From Atherix ibis (taxonomy: Eukaryota > Arthropoda > Insecta > Diptera > Athericidae), in contig OY282607.1 in the NCBI GenBank assembly GCA_958298945.1, forward strand, positions 78,856,868 to 78,920,867: DNA of 64,000 bases, given 5' to 3'. Position 1 is the stretch's first letter. Every line of letters starts with the position of its first letter. The position numbers were made by a program, and so were the translations under genes. Positions 44,740 to 56,245 of this stretch are shown here, piece by piece. The notes under the pieces are model-generated. The model searched no databases, was not told where the DNA came from, and saw only the letters and a list, made by a program, of their open reading frames with translations.

Positions 44740-45395
44740 CATGTCGAACGCAATTTATATAATCTCGAATGCTCCCAAGAATTCACAATAATTTCTATTA
44801 AGAACTTATTTTTCCCAAGCATACATGAGGTCTAAGAAGACCAAGAACATTTTTCCGACTAAATAGTTTTTTTTTGGTATGTTAATTTTTGTAGAGGATC
44901 AAATATTCTCCAAAGACCCCCATTTTAAACACTAATACGAGTGGACAATAATTCCTGTTGAGGTATTATTTTTTACAAGCATACATTAGGTCTAAGGACA
45001 CCAAGATCATTTTTCTGACTTAATAGTTTTTTTTTTGGTATTTGAATTTGTGTAGAGGATCAAATATTCTTCAAAGACCCCTAGTTCAACACTAATACGA
45101 GTGGACAATAATAACTGTTCAGGTATTATTTTCGACAAGCATACATGAGGTCTGAGAAGACCAAGACCATTTTTTCGACATAATGGAGGATGAAATATTC
45201 TTCAAAGACCCCCATTTTAAACATTAATAATAGTGACCAATAATAACTGTTCAGGTCTTATTTTTCACAAACATGCATGAGGTCTAAGAAGACCAAGAAC
45301 ATTATTTCGGCATGATAGAATCAGCAGTCTCATATAAAATAGTACGTGAGGTCAATATTCTTCAAAGGGTTCTCGTTTCGAACGCTTTAAACATT
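44740..45395. repeat. 160-bp tandem repeat, ~4 units
   Basis: AAGCATACATGAGGTCT-type words begin at 44817, 44977 and 45137 (exactly 160 bp apart); a fourth (AAACATGCATGAGGTCT) follows about 131 bp later because that unit has lost about 29 bp. Units share TTCAAAGACCCCCATTTTAA and CACTAATACGAGTGGACAAT. No coding potential. Confidence 0.92.
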
Positions 45396-45991
45396 TAAAA
45401 ATAATATCATAATAGAGTTTTGCTTATAGATTATTTTGATCACCAGAACTTGTATGAAAAGAGTGCATTGTTTTCTCATGTCCTTTAGAATAGGACCTGT
45501 AGAATAAGGTATTTTGGAATAATTCTCTTCCGGAAGCGACATTTTATTTTCTCTACTATACTAATGACAAAAATTAAAAATAAAACTTACTCAATAAATA
45601 AAAATTTCGAGGTTTTTATAGATGAACTCCTAAATTTTATGATGGGTCTTAAAAAAAGTTGTTTTTATTTTTTATTTTTTTTAAAAAAAAGTATTCCTGA
45701 AAAGTTTGCCCAAAACTTTCGAATTTTGCCAAGTAATTATGATTTATCTTTTTAACCGGATGTCCGGTTTCCTATTTTATTATTTGTATTACACGAATTC
45801 AGGATAATTTGTTTTTTACTAATTTTTACATTCGAATGAACACAGATAATATACAATATTATGTATTAAAATATACAAGATGTTATGATATTTGGTTATT
45901 AATTTTATAAATATTTAGCCAAACAGAACAATCTGCTTCCACTTTTCAAATATCATCCAATTTACTAGAATTCAATCCGATTTCATGTTTC

Positions 45992-46034
45992 ATTTACTCG
46001 TTAAAATATCCATCTGATATTTTAACGAGTAAAT
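45992..46034. repeat. Perfect palindrome, 19-bp arms, 5-bp spacer
   Basis: Arms 45992-46010 and 46016-46034 (ATTTACTCGTTAAAATATC and its complement). Confidence 0.95.
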
Positions 46035-46036
46035 AA

Positions 46037-46108
46037 TAATAATAATAATAATAATAAATGCAAATACACGAACATGTGTATTTGCATTTATTATTATTAT
46101 TATTATTA
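46037..46108. repeat. Perfect palindrome, 33-bp arms, 6-bp spacer, with (TAA)n/(TTA)n
   Basis: Arms 46037-46069 and 46076-46108. The outer 19-20 bases are a TAA microsatellite mirrored by TTA; the inner part is AATGCAAATACAC. It begins 2 bp after the preceding palindrome ends. Confidence 0.95.
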
Positions 46109-46876
46109 CTGTTCAGTATTGTTTTATGTAAGTACAATTTCTATAGTAATGATTTTAATATCTATTCTTATTTATACAATTGAGCGGTTCTAGTTCCATA
46201 CGAGAGAACTTGACCTTCTGGGTTCATTTCGAATAGAGTGATTTTTGCTTAATTAAATTGAAAAATTCTGAAAAAAACTTTTTTTTGATAGCGAATTTCA
46301 ATGAATGATCGATTTTGCTTATCTACTCTGATACCTGTAATACCACTTGTACATTTTTCCACCGATTTCCCTTCACTTTTGGCAAATTTATCGAACGATG
46401 ATTATTTAATGAAGCTTAGCCCTAATCAAAATTACACATACTACATAAAATTTTATCACACAAACGTATGATAAACGAACTTACTTTTAATTGTATTTAA
46501 TAGAATGAATTCCAGGCAAATAGTAAACTTTTAAATATTGGATTTGGTAGAGCACTCCTCACTTTTGGTATTTACTTGTTTCAATTATCCTGTTTCAATA
46601 GGAATTAAGGGACTTAAATAATAACTTTGATTGTTATATAATAAAATTTACTACAAAATGTTATCTATTGTCGTGATTTTGCAATAAATAAATAAATTGC
46701 TGGTAAAATTCATTCTCAAATCATTTACTATATTTTAAAATTAAGCAATTAAATTTTTGAATTATTTCACTTTATCACGTTAATATTATTAGTTAAAATA
46801 ATTATTTTAATTATAGTCGAAAAAATTGAAGTGATATTTTCTAATAAATTGATCTAATAATAGTAAACTCTGATAT

Positions 46877-46945
46877 TCACCGGTGTTCCACAAGGTATCA
46901 TACTTGCCGGTATTCTGTACAGCTAGCAACATCTACTCAAATAAA
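46877..46945 (+). pseudogene. Reverse transcriptase scrap
   Basis: Reads TGVPQGIILAGILYS, stop, like the TGVPQGSVLGPLLF motif B block of LINE reverse transcriptases. Only this motif survives. Confidence 0.6.
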
Positions 46946-47047
46946 GGATGTTCCCAAAGACACATAAGATTTAAATTTAACGCAATTTGTGCGGTAAAGT
47001 GTTGCCAACGAAAAAAAAACAGCGTGACAGCTGACAGTTCAAAGTTA

Positions 47048-48304
47048 TTGGGTTGGTGTAAAAGTTATGACCGTTTTTTATGATCCCAGGTAAAAAATTT
47101 TTTCTTCAGAAATGATGAATAGTATCTTGATTGCATTATATAAAGAATACTTTCCCTCAACTTTCTATTCAGTTTTGGCCTGGTCAGAATACAGTGAAGA
47201 GCTCTTGTATTGTTTCAAAATGTCGGTCGATAAAGTGCATTTACGTCATTGTTTACTTTATGAATTCCGTAAAGACAATACCGCGAGTGAGGCAACCAAA
47301 AACATTTGCAAAGTGTATGGAGCAGATGTCATCAAAGTTCGGCAGGCACAAAGATGGTTTACAAAATTCCGATCTGGGGATTTTTCACTAATTGATAAAC
47401 CACGTACCGGGCGGCCATTGAAGTCTGATGAGGACAAGTTAAAAGTCATAATTGACACCAATCAACGTCTTACCACCAGGGAGATCGCGTCGATGATGGG
47501 AGTCAACCATACAACCGCATTAAGACATTTGAAGCTTATGGGGATGGTTTCGCGGTACAACGTTTGGATACCTCATCAATTCTCGGCTGCCAATTTATTG
47601 GATCGTGTTTCAACGTGCGTTGCTTTGAGTGCGAGAGAAAAACATGAACCTTTTTTGCATCGTTTGGTAACGGGACATGAGAAATGGGTTGTGTACAACA
47701 ACGTGACAAGAAAAAGACATTGGGTTATACTTGGACAAGCCCCATTAACAACTTCGAAAGCCGAAATCCATCAAAAAAAAGTTATGCTTTGTGTTTGGTG
47801 GGATTGGAAAAGTATTGTGTATTTTGAACTCTTGGACAATTACAGCAGAACGATATTGTCAGCAATTATCCAAATTGAACATCGCCCTTCAAAAGGATAG
47901 ACCAGAATTGGTAAACAAAAAAGGGGTAGTTTTTCATCACGACAACGCGCGACCACATGTGGCTGTAATGACCCAATACAAGCTGAATTGGGACGTTATC
48001 AAGCATCCACCGTATTCTCCAGATCTTGCTCCTTCCGATTTCCATTTATTCCAATCACTGCAAAATTTTTTAAATGATAAAAAATTTGATACAATAGAGC
48101 AGGTAAAAACATCCCTTTCTACATATTTCGCATCAAAATCCAAGGAATTTTACACTAATGGTATTAATAAGTTGATAGAAAGATGGGAGGAGGTTATAAA
48201 AACGGATGGAAATTATATAATTGATTAAATAAATAATACAAATCTAAAAAAAAAATGTTTAATTGTATATGTAAAAAACGGTCATAACTCTTGCACTAAC
48301 CCAA
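47048..48304 (+). mobile_element. Cecropia-like mariner
   Basis: 1257 bp. Ends TTGGGTTGGTGTAAAAGTTA and, from the right, TTGGGTTAGTGCAAGAGTTA, flanked by TA (47046-47047, 48305-48306). These ends and the protein resemble the Hsmar1/SETMAR group. The transposase is frameshifted and lacks the first catalytic Asp. Confidence 0.94.
47220..48228 (+). pseudogene. Mariner transposase (SETMAR-like), frameshifted
   Basis: First part MSVDKVHLRHCLLYEFRKDN, then WFTKFRSGDFSLIDKPRTGR, LTTREIASMMGVNHTTALRH, LDRVSTCVALSAREKHEPFL, HQKKVMLCVWW: the usual order for a Hsmar1-type transposase. The block that should read VTCDEKW reads VTGHEKW, so the first catalytic Asp is His. A small deletion near 47840 shifts the frame; the rest ([60 protein letters not shown]) is in another frame to 48228. 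The second and third Asp remain, but only 31 residues lie between them instead of 34. Confidence 0.93.
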
Positions 48305-48309
48305 TATTA

Positions 48310-49110
48310 AAAATGGAGCACTAGATGAAAAAATAACGCGTTTTCATTGTTGAGCAATATTTTGGAAATAATAAAGGTTTGGCAGCTACAGTTCGCACAA
48401 AATATTGTCATAAACTATGAAGAGATTAATTAAAAAAATTAGGGAGACTGGATCAATTAGTGATTTTAAATACTCTGGCCGTTCTTCAACAACTCGTGCA
48501 ACACAAAACATCGAAATAGTTCGTGAGATTGCATGAACATCAATTCGGTATCGTGGTCTTGAATTGGACATTTCTAGAAGTTCTCTACAGTGTATTCTCC
48601 TGACATATTAGCATCTTCATGCTTACAAAGTTCAATTGATTCAAGAAATGAAGCCTACTGACCATGCATAGTAAATGGAGTTCGTTGAATGGATTATGGA
48701 ACAACAACAAGTGGATGCTGATTTGTTTCGAACAAAATCGTCATCAGCGATGAAGCTTATTTTCAACTTGATGACTTTCAAAAAATTTGCGAGTGATTGT
48801 TGAGTGTTGAGAAACAAATCCATCCACAACGTGTTACTATTTGGTGCGAGTTTTGGGCTGGAGGCATCATCAGACCATTCTTCTTCGAATATGCAGCTGG
48901 TCAGGCAATAACACTTAATGGTGATCACTGTCGCTACATGATAATCCAGTTTTTTCTACCTAAATTACAAGATATGCATGTAAACGACATGTGGTTCCAA
49001 TAAAACGGTGCCACATGGCAGACATCCCAAGAAAGCATTACTTTTTACGCGAAGTTTGGGACATCCTTTATTTCCGAAATTTTCAAAGTTCAAATCCCAA
49101 CCCTTCAAAA
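48310..49110 (+). pseudogene. DD41D-like transposase pseudogene
   Basis: Across frames: VEQYFGNNKGLAATVRTKY, LIKKIRETGSISDFKYSGRS, RGLELDISRSSLQCILL, HAYKVQLIQEMKPTDHA, VISDEAYF, then HPQRVTIWCEFWAGGIIRPF and FFEYAAGQAITLNGDHCRYM, ending WFQ, stop, NGAT where WFQQDGATCHT is expected, and breaking off before the third Asp. It starts about 5 bp after the cecropia-like mariner ends. Several stops and frameshifts. Confidence 0.82.
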
Positions 49111-49429
49111 TTGGTTTACCAAATGTAGAATGAATATTAAAGAATATTAATGTGTACTTGTAACTATTACTCTTCGTACCTAACTTTATTGTCTTGTGGT
49201 ATGACACTGCTATTAAGACTTGTGGGACGGCAGACGTGATTTTTGACCTCTTTCGTCACACAAAATGCTTTAAACAAAGGCTAAATTAGCATGCCTCAAG
49301 CAATGGGTCCGGTAATCTTGCTTTATCTGACGGGCTAATAACTATTCCTTAAAGCTGACAGTTCTATGACCTTGCCTCACGTGAAAGGCCAATGACTTCC
49401 TTCTGTATGCGACCAGTATGTTATAAGAT

Positions 49430-49740
49430 ATCGATAACCTTGGTTTGCTTAAAACTAGGATCATATAAGCGGTTCGACCTCAAAATGAACATATAAGTGA
49501 CCTTGGTTTCCTTTATCCTCAAGCTCAATAACCTTAGTTTGCTTAAAACTAGGATCATATAAGCGGTTCAACCTCAAAATAAACATATAAGTGACCTTGG
49601 TTTCCTTTATCCTCAAGCTCAATAACCTTAGTTTGCTTAAAACTAGGATCATATAAGCGGTTCAACCTCAAAATGAACATATAAGTGACCTTGGTTTCCT
49701 TTATCCTCAAGCTCAATAACCTTAGTTTTAATACGACTAG
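49430..49740. repeat. 94-bp tandem repeat, ~3.3 units, with a decayed continuation
   Basis: GCTTAAAACTAGGATCATAT begins at 49447, 49541 and 49635 (94 bp apart), with a partial unit at about 49729. Each unit holds CCTTGGTTTCCTTTATCCTC and CCTTAGTTTGCTTAAAAC. Looser versions of CCTTGGTTTGCTTAAAA and TTGAGCTTTGTTTTAATAC persist to about 50300, suggesting a longer, older array. The overlapping ORFs on the minus strand are repeat by-products. Confidence 0.92.
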
Positions 49741-50529
49741 GATAACATGGGAGTTAATTGACCTTTGTTTTTTTTCGTATGTACTTTGCATTCGTTTAGT
49801 ATTATTTAAGATTAATGGCCTTGGTTTGCTTAAAAATTTGAGCAAGTAAAAATTCGATGGCCTTGATCTCGATATTTACCAACAATTACCTAAGGAATGA
49901 GTGTCCTTGATTTATCTTGAGAAAAATGCCCTTTGTTTTTTCCATTCAAGGAAGAAGTGCTCTTGGTTTTTCCCTTTCTTAGAACTTAGTGTGCAGTCAA
50001 CAACCTTAGTGTTAACCAAGCTTATATGGGACGTAATTGAGCTTTGTTTTAATACAACTTCTACGATATTCGAAAAAAATTGCATGTACCTAAGGTTAGG
50101 TGGTTTCTTATTGACTTTATCTTCTATGTCTTTGAAGGTATGTGCTTAAGTTTTGGGGGGTATTCCAAAAATAACATGAATGTTAAATTAAATTGATTTT
50201 TTTGAAGCTAGACTTACGACATTGTTTGTGGGTAGTTCAAATAATTCGACTTACATGCGAATATAATTGTCTGAGAATTAAATTATCTTAGTCTGTGTAT
50301 GCGTAACATGATGGGGGCTTTGTATGAAAGATAATAGGGATCAGTAAGCTTGATTCGCATCTGTAAGAAAAGGGTTATTTGCGAGTTAAAATTATTTGCC
50401 TGAACGTGAGTTATAAATGATCTGATTTTATTGATAAATGAAATTGATTTGCTTACAAGATAATAATTTTTAAGATTGATTTAAATGAAATACAAATTAA
50501 TGCAGCTCTATTTGTACTTATTTTATAGT

Positions 50530-50960
50530 GGATCAACAGAATCAATTTCTTATCCTTTCAAATAGCTCCAAAGAAAAAAGTCCAACGATATCATATCGCA
50601 AGATCTTGGCGGCCAATTCACATCAGTGTTTATTCGATCACCGAATTTAGTGCACAACAAACTGATATTATGGCCATATTGTGTGGCTCGTAGCCCCGCC
50701 TTGTTGAAACTTAACCTCATTTGCATTCAATTTATACAACTTGGGCTACAAAAAAGTCGTTATTATCTACAATTCACTTTAATGATTCCACCAACCCATA
50801 AACCGCATCAAACACTTACTTTTTTTTTATGCATCGGTAAATTGTCAGCCACATGAGGTGTTTTCATGCCTCAGATTCGACAATTTTATTTGTTAACGTA
50901 GCCGTCGATTGGAAAAAGGTGATTTTCGATGAAATTTATGTGATTAAAATCGTTTGTCCG
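50530..50960 (-). pseudogene. Decayed DD41D-like remnant
   Basis: Shares long words with 29880-30370 (TGTGTGGCTCGTAGCC; CAGATTCGACAATTTTATTT; GTCCAACG followed by TATCAAATCGCAAGATCTT-like sequence). On the minus strand it corresponds to the segment from the VNKQNCRIW block to NTDVNWPP, with stops throughout. Confidence 0.7.
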
Positions 50961-51299
50961 TTGTTAATGACTCCATGAATAAAGTTTTCTTTCCCTGGAT
51001 AGGTGAAAATCTCAAAAGATATTAAGAGAACTCCTCTTAACAGAATGTGACTCTAATCAATTAAAAACATCTATCTAATATGTACCATAACTAGTTTTAG
51101 TTAGGACTTATTTAGTACAAGCACTTAATAGAGTGAGTAGGCTGTGCGATTGCTACTCTGCTAACTCGTGAAGTTTGGTTCTTTTAAGACGACGTACGTT
51201 CTTGAGCACCTCAGTAACCGTTTTCATCAATAAGCTGATTTTTTACATATTTCATTACAAACCGAATTAATTTGCAAATTACGTTGGAGCTCTTTATTT

Positions 51300-51700
51300 T
51301 TTATGTACCATGGAGAGTTTACAATGTCACGCGTAAATAAAGCACAACCCTAAAACTTGATACCGTACATCCAAAATTTTATTCTGAATGAAGAGCTCAG
51401 AGCTCCTCCCCAGCAACCAATACAACTTTATATATTTCTTCGTTACATGCTCCTTCCACTTAAGTTTGATATCAAGGGTCATACTAGATACTTATCTGTA
51501 TTGGCATAAGGTACAATTTGCCCATATAGACAGGATCAACTTTCCTGTAGGTAAAGATAATCGGTTCGCCCAGTTGTTGACATTATTTATTGCATTCTGC
51601 AACTTTTTAGTGGCTCTTTCAAAAGATGAATCCTCCCTCCTATTCTTGCAGTGTCATCGGCGAATATAGCCATCATTTTGTGGGAGGTCTCTTGCAAGGG
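51300..51700 (-). pseudogene. LINE (Jockey-like) reverse transcriptase remnant
   Basis: Minus strand: FADDTARI near 51660, then ESSFERATKKLQNAINNVNN, WANRLSLPTGKVD and, after a shift, LDIKLKWKEHVTKK followed by KLYWLLGRSSEL. This is the order of the catalytic motif C, thumb and downstream block of Jockey-clade RTs (FADDTA...W...LD..LTWK.H...LYWL.GR.S). Several stops and small indels. Confidence 0.8.
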
Positions 51701-51772
51701 TACCTCAAGGGAGCATCTTAGGAGAGGGCCTAAAAACCTCAAGGGAGCATCATAGGAGAGGGCCTAAAACGC
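51701..51772. repeat. ~36-bp tandem dimer
   Basis: CCTCAAGGGAGCATCTTAGG followed by AGAGGGCCTAAAA occurs twice back to back, with one base different. Confidence 0.9.
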
Positions 51773-54700
51773 TCCGTTGATGTATTCCTGCTTTTATATT
51801 TTTTAGGTTAGAAAACACTTGACTCTAAACTGTCTCTCTCTGAAATATTTGAAGTGAGCAATTCGAAGAATTTTGGTTTGGTAGATCTCTATGCAATTTG
51901 ACTAAAGTGTTTTAAAAGCTTTGACCGGTATTTTAAAAGTTTAAAAAAAACGAGTGGCTATGTTTTTGGTTTAAAAAATAAAATGCAAACCAAATGTGAA
52001 ATCCTCTGTTAAAAAAACTAAATAAACTTTAATTAGCGTTATCTAAAAGCTTCATTTGATAGGCTTGTCACGATTGACGTAAATTTAATAAAGATGGTTT
52101 TATTAGATACATTTGCTTAGATCAGCGGTTTTTAAACTATTGTAAAAGTATTAATTGTGAAGATAAATTTATCTAGAATATTTTCAAATGGTTATATGCC
52201 ATGATACGTGTAACCGTTTCTGGTGGCGATACGAATATATATGTGCTCATTTGTACGAATATGTACACTTTTGTATGAAGAAAATTATGTGTAAATTTAT
52301 ATGTGCATGTAGATAAGTATGAAAAAATTTAATTAAATCAATTTTTTCTTTCGGGTTGTTATATTTGTTCATTTTCGCTTTCAGGCAATCGCTTTGGCTC
52401 TATTTCGGACAAATATGGTTACAGCATTGTTTTTAAATGTAAACAATTTATAATAACTTCTTTTATCTACAAACTAAAATTTGGATAAACAATTAAAGAT
52501 AAGACAAAACAATCCACAATCAGCAACAAAAATTCTACAAAAAATATTTTGTTAACTCATTCGAAAATTGCTTTCTAATTTTTCGACTTTGCTGAATACA
52601 AATTTGTCCACCTACTAGTGTGTCCGATATTTTAACTACAATTAAATTTTTTTTTTAAGCATAATTCTTTTCCGTATGGTTAAATTAGTTAAATTTTTTT
52701 TTTTTAACGAAACCCAATCACATCTAGGCATATTGAAGAAATGCGCGCGTAACGAGAATTGATTAGAAGGAATGTGTGGGTGGTGTTAATTTCCGAAATT
52801 CCCATAATAAATAAATTTTTTTTAAAAATTTGCTTTTAGTTGAAATCCAAACACGCTAACTTTCGGCAAGAAATTAAAAATGGTGAGCTGAAGCTGAGAG
52901 AAAAATTTCATTCCATTCCGAGGACTATCTTTAAGTCGTCTTCAACGACCAATTTTTTTCTGATTGACGACAAAATGACTCTCGCTTGCGATTATTTTGG
53001 ATTTTATTTATTTTGTTTCTACTGTTTTTTATGTTTTAATTTGTTTTTTTTTTCTCGAGTTGTATTGGTTTTTTCAAGTTTTGAAAAAGAAAAAAAATTA
53101 AATTGCAGTTATGTTCCATATTTGAGTCGTAAAGCTTCTTCGATTGTATGTGTGCGATTGTAATGGGATTTTTGTCCATTTTGGAGGTCAATTTTATAGA
53201 ACCGGTTTCCATCGTAACCATCCATCCATCCATCCATCCATCCATCGATCTATCTATTCGGCTAACCATTGAATGGACAAACACTTTCTTAGATGTTGAT
53301 ATGCTTCGGCGAACAAAAAATCCACTGTGCGAATCCGAACCGGAATCCGAAATTTTGCAAGGAAAAAGATCACCAACGCCAACACAAGTAGAAGCACTAG
53401 TACGGATAGTAGGAAAACGAAATTTTATGCTCTTTAACAGCATATTAGCCTTAAGTTACATGGTCTCAAGCATATTTAGGCAGATCACTACAAATAGAGT
53501 GGAGGCTATATTTTAATGTTGTTAGCTAGTGTGGCTAATTTGAAAATTGTTTTTTTTTGACAATTTCGTAATAATATTATCCACAAGACGTATGGAAGTC
53601 AACTTAATGAATTATACTGGAGTGGAGCCCATACCACTCTCGAAGCATAAACAGTGAAAGAAAGAGTAAAAGAAGAGCGCCAAAAATTTCTTACGCGACG
53701 ATGGCGCCTTTTTAAATTGAAAATGATTTTTTGTTGTTATTGTTGAATGCACACAAACACATAAAGGGATACGCACTTGAAAACTATAGCATAGTTCCGA
53801 AATTCTTGTAAAGCTTATGACGTGCCGCAAAACGATAAAGCCTAGCGCATAATTTGTTTACGCTGCGTACATGCGACCCCAACAACAGAGAGACCTACAC
53901 GGACAAAAAACAACAGAGTTGATTGTATGCTTTTTTATTGTTTATTTTTCTTTCTTTCTTTGCATAGTTTTTCTATATTTTGTTAGTGTTTTTTTTTTGG
54001 GGAGGTGGGGCGGTGTGTTGGAATTTGTAAGAAGTGGCCTAAAATAGGCGAATATTTTTTTAAGCTAGTTACCCTTGAAAATGGCGCAATAGAAGAGGTT
54101 GCGTCGACTTAATCTATGCGGAACGAAAATATCATTTTATGTGCATTCATGTGAGTGTGTGTTCGTGCGCTCGTTTTGTATTTACGATTTGGATAAATGG
54201 ACAAATTTGAAAATGAATTTGGTTGAGGAACGAAGGCGGTCGGAGGGGTCCGTCTTTAGACAAATTGAATGTTTTGCGGAGAGGAGGGAAAACGGTGAAG
54301 ATCGTGTTTAAGGTGCACAGTTGGGGACGGGTGGAAAACCGAATAAAATCAATCTGACCACTTCGGGGAGCACTTCAATTTTTAATTTCCAAAAGCTTCG
54401 TGTTCGTCGGCATTACAGAATGTCTGGTTGAGCTGTGCGGCTGCACGCGAATGCTGTCTTCGCCGATCAAAAGAGTGAGTGCCCTCGCTGAGCTTTTTCG
54501 AAAAGCTGAAATTCGATCTTCTCCACTGGTCGATCTCTCGAGTAGAATCGTGGAAGTTTAGTTTATTTTTGGGTCCCGCATAAACAGTACGGCTTTTTGT
54601 TCCACCAACAGTTTCGTTACAAGCGTTTTGAATATGTGCCGGGAACGTTTTTTTTTCTAACAACGATCGCGAATCTAATGTGGTGAACGAGTTCAAATGG

Positions 54701-55130
54701 TCTAATTTCTATTAACGACCTTCGTAGTTTTTGTTGAATTTTTCGACTTGTGGGTGGATGGGTGGCAACGCGTGTCAAATCGATTTAAAGTGAACATTGA
54801 TAGTGTGAATATTGGTCCAAGCCCTTATGGTTGTTTATTGAGTGCAAAAAGATACAAGTTTACTTTTTCAATTAAAGGAAAAAAATATTTTTGAATAGAT
54901 CAAAGTATGTAAAATTCCAACAAAAATTGTTTACAATAACAACGATGGGTTGATACCCCACCCTTAACCTACATTATTTGTGTGCGATTCTATGATTGAT
55001 TATGTGGTAAACATAGTGAATCGATGGCGTGCACCAATCTTCATTTAACTACTAATAATTGTGATCGTGTTATTTGCATTGAATTGCAATTATTCAGTAG
55101 GAGTGGTCGCAAATTAAGACGCGATAACCA
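51773..55130. other. Spacer; probable upstream region of the 55.2-kb exon
   Basis: No firm gene. A (CATC)n microsatellite lies at 53218-53250. The part 53150-54800 is less A/T-rich, which would suit a promoter/5' UTR region for the exon at 55206. ORFs here (for example 53148-53516 and 54382-54696) have no recognisable domains. Confidence 0.45.
53218..53250. repeat. (CATC)n microsatellite
   Basis: About seven CATC tetranucleotides followed by diverging ATCT units. Confidence 0.9.
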
Positions 55131-55205
55131 ATGCTAATTACCGGGAAAATAAACAAAGTGAAGTATTTTTGTGAAATCAAAATAATAATAAGAATCAACA
55201 AGAAA

Positions 55206-55328
55206 ATGCCGTTTGGCAGTCAACATGATCAGATGGGATACCGTCGTGTTCAGACATCGATCCGGGCACCATGGTCCAATCGGCCTGAACAAACTATTTA
55301 TCATTTTGCGCCGTTTCTGCGGAATAAG
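55206..55328 (+). CDS. Candidate first coding exon, gene unknown
   Basis: ATG in an ideal fly context (AGAAAATG) opens a 41-codon exon, MPFGSQHDQMGYRRVQTSIR, then APWSNRPEQTIYHFAPFLRN and K, ending in frame at a good donor (AATAAG|GTAAATT). The composition is balanced, unlike the low-complexity ORFs of the spacers. The protein was not recognised. No continuation could be found on the + strand to the end of the window, so the next exon may lie beyond it, or the ORF may be chance. An in-frame upstream M at 55131 is less likely to be the start because the intervening codons are A/T-rich. Confidence 0.5.
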
Positions 55329-55551
55329 GTAAATTTATCTCTTAAGTATTTATTTTATTGTTTTTTTTTCTCTCTCGAAAATCGGAATTTCTACTATTGT
55401 TAAAAAACAAGTACATAAGCGAAGAAGTATTTATAAATAATGTTAGGGGAAATTTCTTAGAAATATTCCGGCATAAAATGGAAAGATGCGTTTGCGAGGA
55501 CAATGGCTCTAGAATCAGATGATGTGAATATTATTTATTATTTGATATAAT

Positions 55552-55760
55552 ACGAGGTGTGATATTATTGTAATGCGTCTGACAATTATTTTTATATATT
55601 TAAACATCAATGTTATCCCCTTTAACGTAGTTCTCTTGGAGAGAGAGGTATATATACATCGGCTGGAAAGCTTCAACTAGAATCGCCTTTAGCTCCTTGG
55701 TTACACTCCTTTCAATGTTATCGATACGACCAAGATAATGTTTTTTTCAATTTTTGTTAA
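55552..55760 (-). pseudogene. Mariner 3' end remnant
   Basis: A TIR-like start ACGAGGTGTG after TA, then on the minus strand the transposase tail LGRIDNIERSVTKELKAILV, EAFQPMYIYLSLQENYVKGD, matching the EAF...C...W....YFEGD tail of mariners. The rest of the element is not visible up to 56180. Confidence 0.6.
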
Positions 55761-56180
55761 TTTTGAGGAACAAATAAATTGACACGGGCTGTAATTAAGG
55801 TGATAAAAGTTCACCTTAATGATTGGTTAGGGGGTTAGAGGGGAGGAAGTGGTGTTGGTGTTGTTGTAGTGATCACAAACCAAAAAAGTCCAATTTTTCC
55901 AACAACAAAAATCCAAGTAGCTGTAATCTTGATCTGAAGGTGAAAACCCTTTGTCGGAGCAATTCAAGAAGCTTCAATAAAAATCAACGCTTTGACCTCA
56001 AGAGCTTTAAACTGTTTCATATATTCATAAGTATTCGATGTTGAAGGCTCCCAATGAGCAACGTACGTCTTCCACTGCTGCTTGAATCTCAAAAAATAAC
56101 TTTATGGGCCCTAGACGCGCTGCAATTTTTCGTCAGTCAAACTAGGGGATTTATTAAGCTTAACACGAAATTTGATGGTA
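55761..56180. other. Spacer
   Basis: Nothing recognised apart from the flanking transposons. May include more of the mariner remnant at 55552-55760 in a form too diverged to see. Confidence 0.4.
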
Positions 56181-56245
56181 CGAGGGTCGTTCAATAAGAC
56201 CTTAAAAAAAGATAGAAAAAAAAATGTTTTTAAAAAAATAAAATT

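Larger units (their letters stand above)
45396..46876. other. A/T-rich spacer with two adjacent palindromes
   Basis: No credible gene. The palindromes at 45992-46034 and 46037-46108 are the only clear structures. Confidence 0.5.

Noticed and set aside
53148..53516. 122-aa ORF as a gene
   Set aside because: It runs through the (CATC)n microsatellite, has no recognisable domain, and a similar-sized ORF overlaps on the other strand.
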